A DNA stretch of 64,000 bases from Saprospiraceae bacterium (GTDB lineage: Bacteria > Bacteroidota > Bacteroidia > Chitinophagales > Saprospiraceae). The stretch spans positions 49,620 through 113,619 of the forward strand of contig JADJVK010000017.1 in NCBI GenBank assembly GCA_016710625.1, written 5' to 3'. The notes beneath the pieces were generated by a model, which worked only from the letters and a program-made list of their open reading frames with translations, ran no database searches and was not told where the DNA came from. This document shows positions 10,294 through 20,273 of this stretch, piece by piece; the stretch's first letter is position 1; each line of letters opens with the position of its first letter. A program made the translations under genes and the position numbers.

Positions 10294-12073
10294 TTTCTAT
10301 GATGAGGGGGTTTGCTATCTACATCATCAACTACTTTTCGCTCTCCAATTTGTTGTCTCCACATTGCGTAATATAGCCCCTTTCTCGTCAAAAGCAGTGC
10401 TCGTGCGATCCTGTTTCGACAATTTCCCCTTTTTCTAATACGAATATGGTATCAGCATGCATTATCGTACTCAATCTGTGAGCAATTAGAATGGTAATTT
10501 GGTCCCCTAATTTTGAAATTTCTTTTATCGTATTCGTAATTTCTTCTTCTGTGATACTATCTAATGCAGACGTTGCTTCATCAAAAATTAGCAATCTTGG
10601 TTTTCTTAGTAAAGCCCTTGCTATTGATAATCTTTGTTTTTCCCCACCAGATAATTTCAATCCACCTTCCCCAATAATTGAGTTCAATCCATTTTCTGCC
10701 TTTTTTAGAATATTGTAGCAAGCTGCTTTTTCTAATACATTATTCATGTCCTCATCAGTCGCAGAGGGATATACAAAGGCAAGATTTTCTCTAATGGTTC
10801 CCGCAAAAAGCTGGGTATCTTGAGTGACAAAACCAATCTGATTTCTTAGTTCTTCAAAATTGATTTGATTTTCTGCCACGCCATTATATTTTATAGAACC
10901 TCCTTGTGGCTGATATAATCCAACCAATAATTTAACTAAAGTTGTTTTACCTGACCCTGAAGGACCCACAAAAGCAATTGTCTTGCCTCTTTTGGTGCTG
11001 AAATTGATTTCATTCAAGGCATTATATTGTGCTGTATGGTGCTTGAATGTTACATTTTCAAAGGCTAAATTTTCTAAAACTCCGAAATCAACAGGATGAT
11101 CTGGTTTGGGTTCAGGTTGCTTTTGCATCAAATTGTGGAAATTCAATAAAGAAGCTTCTGCCTCACGGTAAGAGATAATGATATTTCCAATTTCTTGCAA
11201 TGGACCAAAAATGAAAAATGAAAAGAATTGAAGTGTAATTAATTCTTTTACTTCCACAAATTTTCCAAAAACTAAATACATTAATGTAAAAAGAATGACT
11301 TGTCGCAATAAATTCACAAAAGTTCCTTGTATGAAACTCAAAGTTCTGATGCTTTTTACTTTTCTAAGTTCTAACCCAAGAATTTTGTAAGTATTTGAAT
11401 TTAAACGATTTATTTCTTGTGAGGTAAGCCCTAAGCTTTTTATTAATTCTATATTTCTTAAAGATTCTGTTGTCGTACCTGCTAATGCTGTAGTTTCTCT
11501 TACAATATTTTTTTGGATGGACTTTATTCTTTTACTCAGTACATTTGTCAGCCAACTTAATAAAAAGATGCCGACAATATAGGTGGGAACAATCGCCCAG
11601 TGTTTGCTGAAAGCATACACTGAAACGAAAACGACACCAACTAAAATACCAAATACTACATTAATAAAAGCAGAAATAAACTTTTCAGTGTCAGTTCTAA
11701 CTTTGGTAAGAATACTCAAGGTTTCCCCACTTCTTTGATCTTCAAATTCTTTGAATGGCAGTTTCATTGAATGCTCCAAACCATCAGTAAATATTTTAGC
11801 ACCAAATTTTTGGATAATTACATTGGTAAAATAGTCTTGAAAGGCTTTTGCAATCCTACTTATCATCGCCACACCAATGCTCAAAGACAGCCAATACATT
11901 GTTTTTGATAGGAAATCATTGAGTTGATATTGGTCTCTTTTATAGGCTAAATCTATAATGTTTCCAAAAATAATCGGATCCATTAAAGAGAAAACTTGAT
12001 TGATGGCAGCAAGACCCAATGCTAAAAGTACCAATAATTTATATGGCTTTAAATATTGTATTAATAATTTCAT
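10290..12073 (-). CDS. ABC exporter, fused membrane and ATPase domains (frameshifted near C-terminus)
   Basis: About 594 residues. The N-terminal half has the membrane segments of a type I ABC exporter (MDPIIFGNIIDLAY..., IVPTYIVGIFLLSWL, FGPLQEIGNIIISYREAEASL). The C-terminal half is the ATPase, with Walker A 'GPSGSGKTTLVKLL', Q-loop 'IGFVTQDTQLFAGT', signature 'LSGGEKQRLSIARALL', Walker B 'LLIFDEATSALD' and H-loop 'LIAHRLS'. The written frame ends at 10388 after 'GSHEHCF'. Adding one base near 10400 restores the family ending 'GSHEALLLTRKGLYYAMWRQQ', which runs to 10290. Substrate cannot be assigned: lipid, peptide and drug exporters share this layout. It probably works as a homodimer, since one half-transporter is present. 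Confidence 0.9.
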
Positions 12074-12088
12074 ATAGAATGTAAAAAT

Positions 12089-12115
12089 GAAAAAAGACCT
12101 AATAATTTAGGTCTT
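12089..12115 (-). terminator. Intrinsic terminator of the 12143-13425 gene
   Basis: On the minus strand AAGACCTAA pairs with TTAGGTCTT (arms 12094-12102 and 12107-12115), followed by TTTTTT. It sits between that gene and the ABC exporter start, so the two are probably separate transcripts. Confidence 0.75.
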
Positions 12116-12142
12116 GGATTGCTTATAACAAAAGAATTTAGA

Positions 12143-13425
12143 TTAAGTTTTTCTATTTTTCTTTTTAGCCGCAGGAAATAAAATATTATTTAAAATTAAT
12201 CTGTAATCCAGGGGAGTTTGGATGCAAATTTAAGTCTGTCGGAGGATCACCCACATAGTGTCGATAATCTTCTGGGTCATGCCCGCCATAATAGGAAAAC
12301 ATTCCTTGCCCATAAGTGCCATGTAAATATCGAATTTCCCCATATGGTTTATTTTCGCCTAGTACTAATACGGATGGCTTCACATAATCTTTTAGAAATG
12401 CCGTTGCCTGTCCCATAAAGCCCTTCACCGTTCTTGTCTGACATTGAGTCAGCATCGTAGGAATTGGATCCCATTTTGCGGAAAAATCAAATAAGGTGAA
12501 ATAATCTTGTAAAGGGTGTATTGGGTCTTTTAAAATTGTTATCAATAGTAGAGTGTTCGTAAATCATCGGGTCTTTCATCAAATTGAAATTTTGAAAAGC
12601 CAAACATTTACTAAAATCTAATTTGCTTTGTGCGGCTGGATCAGAGGGGTCTCCATCAATAACTGTTTCGCAAATATCTATTCCTTCAGCAGCTAAAGCC
12701 ATATCGTAAGTATCAGTAGCTGAGCACATTGCAAACATGAAGCCGCCACCACCAACGAACTCTTTTATTCTTTTTGCCACTGCCAATTTCATCTGTGATA
12801 CTTTGTTGTATCCTAACCTTTTAGCTCTAGCCTCCTCTTTTTTCTGATTGTCTCTATACCAAGGTGCATTGTGATAGTTGGCATAAAATTTTCCATATTG
12901 CCCAGTAAAATCTTCATGATGCAAATGCACCCAATCATATTTGGAAATTTTGTCATCTAATACTTCTTCGTCATAAATTTTATCATAAGGTATTTCAGCA
13001 TAGGTCAATACCATTGTTACTGCATCATCCCAAGGCTGCACGGTTTCTCCTTTTTCATTCACATCTGGGGTGTAAACTGCAATTAAAGGAGCTTTTTCGA
13101 GTTTGATATCATCCATGTTAATTTCTGGATTCGAAATCTCATTCAAAATATTAGCAAAAGCTGCATCGGGAATCACTTCGTAAGTTACTCCCCTCACTTG
13201 GCATTCTTTTTCAAACACTTTTGAATAGGGAAAAGCAAAACTTCCTCCTCTATAATTCAACAGCCAATGTGCATCTATTACATTTTGTTTTAATACCCAA
13301 TAGGTTATGCCATAAGCCTTTAAATGATCTTTCTGTTTTTCATCCATTGGCAATAAAATAAATGATGCCAAAACTGATTTTGTAGAAAGAATCAACAATA
13401 GAACTATAAATAAAAATTTATTCAT
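12143..13425 (-). CDS. Secreted Bacteroidota protein often labelled 'asparagine synthetase B' (two frameshifts)
   Basis: About 427 residues with signal peptide MNKFLFIVLLLILSTKSVLA. Landmarks are 'MDEKQKDHLKAYGITYWVL', 'WLLNYRGGSF', 'YDWVHLHHEDFTGQYGKF', 'GGGGFMFAMCSATDTYDMALAAEG', 'YFTLFDFSAKWDPIPTMLTQ' and 'YGGHDPEDYRHYVGDPPTD'. I recognise the family from Saprospiria/Chitinophagia annotations. The database name is doubtful: no glutaminase N-terminal Cys or synthetase P-loop is visible and the protein is secreted. Two single-base insertions break it, one in CCCTTT near 12518 and one at GGATTACAG near 12208. Correcting both joins 'NTP-LQDYF' and restores the basic tail 'LFPAAKKKNRKT'. Function is unknown. 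The many His/Asp/Cys blocks hint at an enzyme or amidotransferase-like fold, which is inference only. Confidence 0.75.
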
Positions 13426-13557
13426 TCTTAAATTTGATTTAATTACATTTTAACGCAAAAATGAGCGAAATAGTTATTTTTCACTAAATATTAATCACAT
13501 AATTGTAATATAAACGACTAATAATAATTTAATAGTGTAAATAATTTAAAAGTATCT

Positions 13558-13565
13558 TATTTTTG
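13558..13565 (+). promoter_or_regulatory. Putative -7 element (TATTTTTG)
   Basis: TATTTTTG fits TAnnTTTG and lies 20 bases upstream of the ATG at 13586. No convincing -33 TTTG was found. Confidence 0.35.
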
Positions 13566-13585
13566 AAGGCTAAAAACATTCAAAT

Positions 13586-15190
13586 ATGTTAAAATCAATT
13601 CTTTTATATTTCAGTATCCTAGTTCCTTTTTTGCTTCAAGCTCAAAAGGAAAGCGATAATATCGTCCCGAACCAACTAATTGTACAATTTAGAGATGCAG
13701 AAAATGCTAATTATTGGCTTCGAAATCAGGAACGAAATGCTTCAAAAGTGGCTTTGAATAGAATATTATCCACTGGCTTGAATATCTATTTGTTTGATAC
13801 AGAAGATATTGAAGCTGCTAAAAAGCAGTTTGAATCCTCTCCTAGTGTTTTATTTGTTCAAAACAATCATATTTTAAAAGAAAGAGGTCCGTTAAACCCG
13901 AATGATTCTTTATTTAATCTACAAGGTTATTTGAGATTGGTGAAAGCCAATGAAGTGTGGGCTACAACTACTGGAGGGAAAACAGCTTGTGGGGACGAAA
14001 TAGTAGTCGCAGTGAGTGAAGGGAACTGTTTAGATTATAATCACCCCGATTTGATTAATAATATTTATATAAATAAAAAAGAGGTACCTGATGACAATAT
14101 CGATAATGATGGAAATGGGTATGTGGATGATTATTATGGAATTAGTTTAATAACCTACAATGGGAATATTACTTGTTCTTCTAATCTTCATGCAACAAAG
14201 GTTTGCGGGATTATTGGTGCAAAAGGAAACAATACAAAAGGTGTGAGTGGCGTAAATTGGAATGTGAAAATGCTATTTATAAGAGATTCTGGAAAAGAAG
14301 ATAAGGTGATTGAATCCTATGAGTATATCAGATCGCTCAGAAAAAAATATAATGATTCGAATGGAAAAGAGGGAGCTTTTGTATGTGTAACCAATTTTTC
14401 AGCAGGGATTGAAGAGCAGTATGCTAACCAGCATCCAATATGGTGTTCAATGTATGATTCATTGGGTAAGCAAGGAATTGTAAATATTTCTGCTGCATCT
14501 AACTATTTAATTGATGTTGAAAAAAGTGGAGATATACCAAGTCTTTGTACTAGTGAATATTTATTGGCAGTGACGAACACAGATATTAATGATAATTTAT
14601 TTGCATCGTCTGGTTTCAAATCAATCGATTTAAGTGCACCTGGGCAGCAAAATTTCAATATATTGCCCAATAATTTATATGGAACCTCTTCATCGGGCAC
14701 TTCATTTGCCTCTCCTGTAGTTGCAGGAGCTGCTGCTTTATTATTTAGTGCACCTTATGATCGATTTTGTACCTTAATCAAGGAAAATCCAATTGAAGCA
14801 GGTAGGGTAGTAATCAATGCAATAAAATCAGGTGTGGATTTAGTGAAGGATTTGAAAGATGTTACCGTAACTGGTGGAAGATTAAATATTCAAAAATCAT
14901 TCGAAATAATAACCAATAAGTATGCTGATGGGTTGGTTTTTCCTCCCAAAATCAACAATATTTATCCCAATCCTACCTTGAATTTACTATACATGACTAC
15001 AGATTTCTTTGAAAATGAAACCTACACTGTCTATGTTTATGACGAAATAGGAAGGCTAGTCTATCAAGAAAGTAGATTAGCTTCTAAAATAGAAGAAGAA
15101 TTGGACTTTTCAGAACTTACAACTGGGATTTACTTTTTGAAAATTGCAAATGAAAAAGGAAATCAAATTACTAAATTTATTAAAATGTAG
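13586..15190 (+). CDS. Subtilase (S8)-like secreted protein with T9SS sorting domain
   Basis: 534 residues: signal peptide MLKSILLYFSILVPFLLQAQ, an inhibitor-I9-like propeptide (LIVQFRDAENANYWLRNQ), the S8 domain at about 110-390, and a type A T9SS tail (INNIYPNPTLN... YDEIGRLVYQ... LTTGIYFLKIANEKG). The catalytic His is in 'LHATKVCGIIGAKG' (H202; most relatives have HGTHVAG), the oxyanion Asn in 'VTNFSAG' (N270) and the Ser in 'GTSFASPVVAGAAALL' (S373). The usual catalytic Asp in 'VAVIDxG' aligns with Glu145 in 'VAVSEGNCLDYNHPDL'. The enzyme may therefore be weak or inactive. It is exported by T9SS according to its tail. Its stop codon directly abuts the stop of the convergent glycosyltransferase. 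Confidence 0.85.
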   Translation: MLKSILLYFSILVPFLLQAQKESDNIVPNQLIVQFRDAENANYWLRNQERNASKVALNRILSTGLNIYLFDTEDIEAAKKQFESSPSVLFVQNNHILKERGPLNPNDSLFNLQGYLRLVKANEVWATTTGGKTACGDEIVVAVSEGNCLDYNHPDLINNIYINKKEVPDDNIDNDGNGYVDDYYGISLITYNGNITCSSNLHATKVCGIIGAKGNNTKGVSGVNWNVKMLFIRDSGKEDKVIESYEYIRSLRKKYNDSNGKEGAFVCVTNFSAGIEEQYANQHPIWCSMYDSLGKQGIVNISAASNYLIDVEKSGDIPSLCTSEYLLAVTNTDINDNLFASSGFKSIDLSAPGQQNFNILPNNLYGTSSSGTSFASPVVAGAAALLFSAPYDRFCTLIKENPIEAGRVVINAIKSGVDLVKDLKDVTVTGGRLNIQKSFEIITNKYADGLVFPPKINNIYPNPTLNLLYMTTDFFENETYTVYVYDEIGRLVYQESRLASKIEEELDFSELTTGIYFLKIANEKGNQITKFIKM

Positions 15191-16873
15191 TTATTGATTT
15201 CTTTCCCAAACAATGATATTTTTCTCTCCAGTTGGTTTGTAGGTAGTTGCAGCAACGTCCCAAACATAGTTTGTAGGAGTATTGTTTTTAATATCCGCAA
15301 AACCAACAGGATGGTAGGTTTTCATCACAACATTATTATACCAATCAAAAATAGGCTGTCTAGCTTCTTTCACTAACCAAGAATATGGATGATTGACAAA
15401 AACAATATATTTTGGCTTGGTTTTGTCAAAATCTGAAATCATTTCTTGCTGAAAGCCAGGTCCTCTTACCACATCTGACATGAAAAATCCAGGGAAAACA
15501 TGTCTGGTTGGACTTTTCTTCCCTAAGTACATAAATAACTGTGGCTCAGAGCCTAGCACACCAATTTCATCAGATGGCACCATTTTCTTTTTAGATATTT
15601 TGCAATAACATCCATCTCTGGAAATGGGTTGTCACCATAAGTTGCATGTAATACTTTAGTATAATTCGGGTGAAAATAATATTCATTCCTTTGATTAATC
15701 GAAATTATGAATAAGATGATAAAGAGCCACACAGCTCCCATTGCCACCATTTTATTTTCAAACAAACTTGATGCAGCAAATAAAGCAGCTACTGCTATTG
15801 CAACTCCCTGGCATGAAATGAATCCAATAATGAGCATAGAATCTCAAACCGGGAACAACCGATAAACATGCACCTAAAATGACTAATAAAATAGTACCTT
15901 TTTGACTCCAGCTCCATTTTTTTATGGCGAATATAACTACTGTACCAAGTATTCCTAAAATATACCAAAGGGAGTAGTTCGCCCACTGAACCTTTAATTG
16001 TCCATTCAGCAATTGTTTGCCAAAATCCCAAGGAATGGCACTTACATAATTTTTGGATAAGTTACCATCCAGTACCAACATTCTGTCCATGCCCCTTTCA
16101 TCACAGCAATTCCAAGCAATAGTAGGACTGGTATAGCAGCTCCAACTCCCCAAGTGAGCACATCTTTGAAAAAAGTTTTTATATTCTTTTCTTGAAGGTA
16201 AGCCATCAGTATTGGGAAAGCGATAGCAGGAATAAAAAATAAGGCATTGGGCTTCGTCATCAAGGCAAATCCTAAGAAAAAACCTGACACCAATAAAGAT
16301 ATCAATCTAGATTTTGGAGAAATTATTTCCTGATTTTTCTGAAAATAAACTTTTGAGATTAAGAAAAAGGAAATAGCTATATAAAAAGTGATAAAATGCT
16401 CTGCTTGAATAGTATATCCAGATGCTTCTGGAGCTAGTGATAGCAAGCTATAAAGCACTGCACCAACCAATCCAGCAATTGGATTCATCAATCTTCTAAG
16501 CCAATAAAAGATAAAGAAGCTGGTAAAGAAATTCATGATAAAAAACCCAGCATGTAATCCTTTTACTGAAGTGCCTGAAAACCATTCCATTATGGCATAA
16601 CTTGCAAACAATCCTGGAGGCTTTTTGTTCGTAAAAGTCAATATAAGGTGTCTTCCCTTCATTCAAAAGTTGCCCATAATAGCTATAAGCACCTTCATCT
16701 CTTTCATAAGGGATTTCTAAGAAATTGAGTCGAATGACAAACATTAAAATCAATAAAGCAGCTGTAAGGATTGTGTATAATAGTGTACTATTACTTTTAG
16801 AGGATTCAATTGTATTTACAGTTTCCTTTTTTTCTTCAATTTTAGTTGCTTTTGCTATTGGTTTCTTTGCCAT
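15191..16873 (-). CDS. Membrane glycosyltransferase of the ArnT/PMT (GT39/GT83-like) type, split by about four frameshifts
   Basis: Five overlapping reading pieces on the minus strand join into one protein of about 560 residues. The start is 'MAKKPIAKATKIEEKKETV', a basic tail before the first membrane segment (LLYTILTAALLILMFVIRL). Then comes the diagnostic first loop 'IPYERDEGAYSYYGQLLNEG', where Asp-Glu bind the lipid-linked sugar. 'KPPGLFASYAIMEWFSG', many hydrophobic segments and a soluble C-terminal end (LGSEPQLFMYLGKKSPTRHVFPGFF) follow. The breaks lie near 16625, 16050, 15790 and 15575. Each changes frame without losing much sequence. Family members move sugars from polyprenyl phosphate to lipid or protein in the outer leaflet of the inner membrane. 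The acceptor is unknown. Either multiple assembly errors or real decay is possible. Confidence 0.75.
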
Positions 16874-16990
16874 ATTTCAAGAATTTATTAGACAACGAAA
16901 GTACAATTTATTTTGAAAAAATGGTTAATTCTCAAGTTTTTTCAAATTTTTGAATGATTAAATTAATAAAGGCCAATTTCACAAAAACAA

Positions 16991-17026
16991 AAAAAGCACC
17001 TAACTCAATCTGAATTAGGTGCTTTT
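16991..17026 (-). terminator. Intrinsic terminator after the TPR gene
   Basis: AAAAGCACCTAA and TTAGGTGCTTTT form a long stem around CTCAATCTGAA. On the minus strand it is followed by a T-rich run and ends the 17048-17803 gene. The symmetric A/T flanks mean it could also stop transcription from the other side. Confidence 0.8.
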
Positions 17027-17047
17027 AATTTTGAAACTTAAAATAGT

Positions 17048-17803
17048 TTATTTACCCATTTTACTTTGTAAACGGATAATATATTTTTCTATATCTCTAC
17101 CATCTGATGATCTAAGATATTCATTTTTAACATCTTGATATGCTTTCATCGCTAAATCATTTTTGTTTTGCTTTTCGTAAAACAAACCTAATTTTTTCAA
17201 CATATATGGAGTCACCACATCATTTGGTGTTTCAGCAGCAGCTTTTTTGTAGTTTTTCTCTGCTTCGTCCATTTTGTTTTGCTCAGCATAAGCATCTCCT
17301 AAAGCACTGTATTTCACAGCAGGAATTATTGTTCCAGATGGAGAATAATCCTCTAAATATTTTACAGCATTTTCGAAATCGCCCATATTTAAATAGCAGA
17401 TTCCAGCATAATATTTTGCAGTATTTCCAGCAGGTGTTCCGCCATAGTTATTGATGATGTCAATAAAACCAGAATATCCACCACCAGGATTAGTCAAAGC
17501 CAACTGAAATGAGTCTTTTTCGAACATCAATTCTGCTTGGAACATTTGGTCAACTGCTCTTTGTTGTTTAGGTCCTTTGATTAGATTGTTATAACCGAAC
17601 CATCCTCCTACAACTAAAATAAGTCCACCAACAACTCCCAAAATAAGATTACGGTTGTGATCCCAAAAGCTAGTTGCTTTCTCTTTCACTTCACCTAAAT
17701 CTACAATCGGTTCATCGTCATATTGCTCTTCTACTGGTTGTCTTACAGTTTGGTCTTGTTGACCTTTATTAAAACGGTTAGTTTGATAAAACTTTTTTGC
17801 CAT
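17048..17803 (-). CDS. Membrane-anchored TPR protein (YfgM-like)
   Basis: 251 residues. An acidic cytoplasmic segment of about 50 residues (QPVEEQYDDEPIVDLGEVKEK) precedes one membrane span, 'LILGVVGGLILVVGGWFGY'. The rest is periplasmic TPR: 'AKYYAGICYLNMGDFENAVKYLEDY', 'AVKYSALGDAYAEQNKMDEAEKNYKKAA' and 'PYMLKKLGLFYEKQNKNDLAMKAYQDV'. This layout is that of YfgM-type ancillary proteins, which assist the Sec translocon or outer-membrane assembly in proteobacteria. Bacteroidota carry a conserved version whose role is not known to me. It has its own promoter element and terminator, so it is probably monocistronic. No defect is seen. Confidence 0.8.
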   Translation of the reverse strand: MAKKFYQTNRFNKGQQDQTVRQPVEEQYDDEPIVDLGEVKEKATSFWDHNRNLILGVVGGLILVVGGWFGYNNLIKGPKQQRAVDQMFQAELMFEKDSFQLALTNPGGGYSGFIDIINNYGGTPAGNTAKYYAGICYLNMGDFENAVKYLEDYSPSGTIIPAVKYSALGDAYAEQNKMDEAEKNYKKAAAETPNDVVTPYMLKKLGLFYEKQNKNDLAMKAYQDVKNEYLRSSDGRDIEKYIIRLQSKMGK

Positions 17804-17840
17804 TTTGTTTAAAATATAAATCGTTTTTTAAAAATTTTCG

Positions 17841-17848
17841 CAAATATA
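17841..17848 (-). promoter_or_regulatory. Putative -7 element (TATATTTG)
   Basis: TATATTTG on the minus strand, followed by C, is an exact TAnnTTTG match about 38 bases before the ATG at 17803. Confidence 0.45.
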
Positions 17849-17884
17849 GTGAAAATTAATAATAGAAAAAATAAAAATTAAATA

Positions 17885-17910
17885 GGGCACACAAATTTTG
17901 TTGTACGCCC
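17885..17910 (-). terminator. Intrinsic terminator of pdhA
   Basis: On the minus strand GGGCGTACAA pairs with TTGTGTGCCC over ten base pairs, two of them G-U, around CAAAAT. It is followed by TATTTAATTTTTATTTTTT. Confidence 0.7.
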
Positions 17911-17957
17911 CATTCTATAATTTGTTGCTTTTAGTTATTTTTTTTAACTAAAAACAA

Positions 17958-19055
17958 TTAATCTTTCATGTATGGATAATCTTCTTGTACGTAATTGTCT
18001 GTATATAACCAACTTGCATCTGGCAATGGAGAACTTTCTGCAAAAGCAACTGCCTCATCCATTTCCAATTTAATTTTATCCTTCAATTCCTCGATTTCAG
18101 TCTCTGATGCAATTTTTTGCTCGATTATTCTTTTCTCTATTACTTTTACTGGGTCTATTTCCATATAAGCTTTCACTTCCTCTTTACTCCTGTAATTTCC
18201 AGGGTCAGAAACTGAATGCCCTTTATATCTATATGTTTTTATTTCAAGGAAATATGGACCTTTTCCAGCTCTGATATGTTCAGCTGCCCTAGCAATTGCT
18301 TCATGAACCGATTGAGGATCCATCCCATTTACTGCTTCACTTGGCATATCAAAGGATGAACCAATTTTGTACATATCTACCACATTACTAGTTCTTTCTA
18401 CAGATGTTCCCATAGCATAACCGTTGTTTTCAACGATATAAAGCACTGGCAATTTCCAAGTCATAGCCATATTATATGCTTCGTATAGAGCACCTTGTCT
18501 AGCTGCGCCATCTCCAAACATTGTGACACATAGCTTGTCCGTTCCTCTATATTTTTCTGCAAAGGCAATCCCTGTTCCAATCGGAATTTGGGCACCTACA
18601 ATACCATTTCCACCAAAAAAGCGATGTTCTGCTGAGAAAAAGTGCATGGAGCCTCCTTTTCCTTTCACACAACCTGTAGCTTTTCCATATAATTCTGCCA
18701 TACATTCTTTGCTACTCATCCCTCTACTCAAAGCAATTCCATGTTGGCGATATGCCGTTACCACAGCATCGTCTGTACGAAGGGCACTTAACATGCCTGC
18801 CGCAATAGCTTCTTGACCTATATATACATGACAAAAACCTCTAATTTTCTGATTGCCATAAGCTTCTAAGGTTTTTTCTTCAAATTTTCTGATACGAAAC
18901 ATTGTTTCGAACCAATTGAGATACATTGCTTTATCAAATTTTTCTTTTGATTTCGCTTTGCTTTTGCTCTTTTTGCTATCAGAACTTTGTTGCTCAGAAC
19001 TTGGTCCAGCATTCGTAGTTACAATTGAATCTAAAATATCAGTAGTTAAATCCAT
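17958..19055 (-). CDS. pdhA: Pyruvate dehydrogenase E1 component, alpha subunit
   Basis: 365 residues. This subunit decarboxylates pyruvate with thiamine diphosphate, together with E1 beta and E2, to feed acetyl-CoA into metabolism. Visible landmarks are 'MFRIRKFEEKTLEAYGNQKIRGF', 'YIGQEA', 'YRQHG', the ThDP/Mg motif from 'GDGAARQGALYEAYNMA' to 'VENNGYAMGTS', and the loop 'YRYKGHSVSDPG', which is the regulatory phosphorylation loop in mitochondrial enzymes. The first 40 residues are a Ser/Lys-rich low-complexity extension (SSEQQSSDSKKSKSKAKSK) not present in most homologues. A later start is possible, but the next Met (MYLNW) would cut into the helix that begins the domain. The beta subunit is not adjacent. 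The reading frame is intact. Confidence 0.95.
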   Translation of the reverse strand: MDLTTDILDSIVTTNAGPSSEQQSSDSKKSKSKAKSKEKFDKAMYLNWFETMFRIRKFEEKTLEAYGNQKIRGFCHVYIGQEAIAAGMLSALRTDDAVVTAYRQHGIALSRGMSSKECMAELYGKATGCVKGKGGSMHFFSAEHRFFGGNGIVGAQIPIGTGIAFAEKYRGTDKLCVTMFGDGAARQGALYEAYNMAMTWKLPVLYIVENNGYAMGTSVERTSNVVDMYKIGSSFDMPSEAVNGMDPQSVHEAIARAAEHIRAGKGPYFLEIKTYRYKGHSVSDPGNYRSKEEVKAYMEIDPVKVIEKRIIEQKIASETEIEELKDKIKLEMDEAVAFAESSPLPDASWLYTDNYVQEDYPYMKD

Positions 19056-19122
19056 TCTAATTGCTTTTATTTGTTGATATTTTGAAATGTGGAATAAATC
19101 AAATTAATCCACACATATTCTG

Positions 19123-19130
19123 CAAAGATA
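19123..19130 (-). promoter_or_regulatory. Putative -7 element for pdhA (TATCTTTG)
   Basis: TATCTTTG followed by C on the minus strand fits TAnnTTTG and lies 68 bases before the pdhA ATG. Confidence 0.45.
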
Positions 19131-19179
19131 TTATAAAAGTTGGATAATTTTACGGTTCAATCTTCAAGTAAATAAAAAA

Positions 19180-20272
19180 TTGTATTTAGAAAATATCCAT
19201 ATTACCAATTTTAGGAATTACGATTCCTGCAAAATAAGTTGTTCTCCTAAAGTTAACTGCCTTACTGGTTTAAATGGTATGGGCAAAACGAGTATTTTAG
19301 AAGCCATCTATTATTTATGTATGGGCAAAAGTCATTCCAATGCTTTAGATGTCCAAATAGTTAAGGAAGGATTGGATTTTTTTAGAATTGATAGCAATTG
19401 GAAAAAGAAAGAGCAACTATTTCATGTGGTATATAAAGTGCCGATAAAAAAGAAAAAAGTACTGGAGATCAATGGGAACACCTGTTGGCAGATTGGCTGA
19501 TCATATCGGAAATTTTCCTGTAGTGATGATTACGCCTGAAGAAACACTTTTGGCAACAGAGGGTAGTGAAGTGCGAAGAAAATATATGGATGCAACTTTG
19601 TCTCAAGTTAATCAGTTGTATCTCAAGAATTTACTAGCTTACAATAAGATTTTGGACCAAAGAAATGCATTGTTGAAACAACCTGGAAATTCGGATTTAA
19701 ATGCACTTCTGGAAATTTATGACTTACAATTGGTGAAATATGGTTCCGTAATTCATCAGGAGCGTCAACAGTTTATTCTTGAAATTACCACCTTGTTTTT
19801 GCCAATATATGAAGCAATTTCTGGAAAAAAAGAAATAGCACAGCTGAAATATGTTTCAAAATTGATAGAAACAGATTTTGATATCTTACTCAAAAATGCA
19901 AGAAGTAAAGATATTTTATTGCAAAGAACGAATGTAGGAATCCATAAAGATGATTTGGATTTTGAAATAAATGGAAGACCCCTTAAAAAGTTTGCTTCAC
20001 AAGGACAATTGAAATCCTTTGTTTTGGCATTGAAAATTGCACAATTTGAATATTTGATGATTCAAAAAGGAGTGGCTCCCATCCTGTTACTCGACGATAT
20101 TTTTGACCGTTTGGATCAAACAAGGATTTCCTTTTTGCTGCAAAAAATTGAAACTTTTCCATCCACTCAAATCTTTATTACCGATACTGATTCGAGCAGA
20201 ACACAACAAATTCTTCAATCGCACCATATTGAATTTAAGCACTTTGTGATTGACAATGGGATGATTGTGTAG
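19180..20272 (+). CDS. recF: DNA replication and repair protein RecF (frameshifted)
   Basis: The TTG at 19180 is taken as start because it gives the family N-terminus 'MYLENIHITNFRNYDSC' directly. RecF is an SMC-like ATPase that helps load RecA at single-stranded gaps. Walker A is 'GLNGMGKTSIL', the signature region is 'SQGQLKSFVLALKIAQFEYL', and Walker B is 'PILLLDDIFDRLDQTR'. The first frame ends at 19500. Deleting one G in AATGGGAAC near 19473 gives 'EINGTPVGRLADHIGNFPVV', which is continuous with the second frame. The corrected length of about 363 residues is normal. It ends two bases before the stop of the convergent mqnA. Confidence 0.93.
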
Positions 20273-20273
20273 T

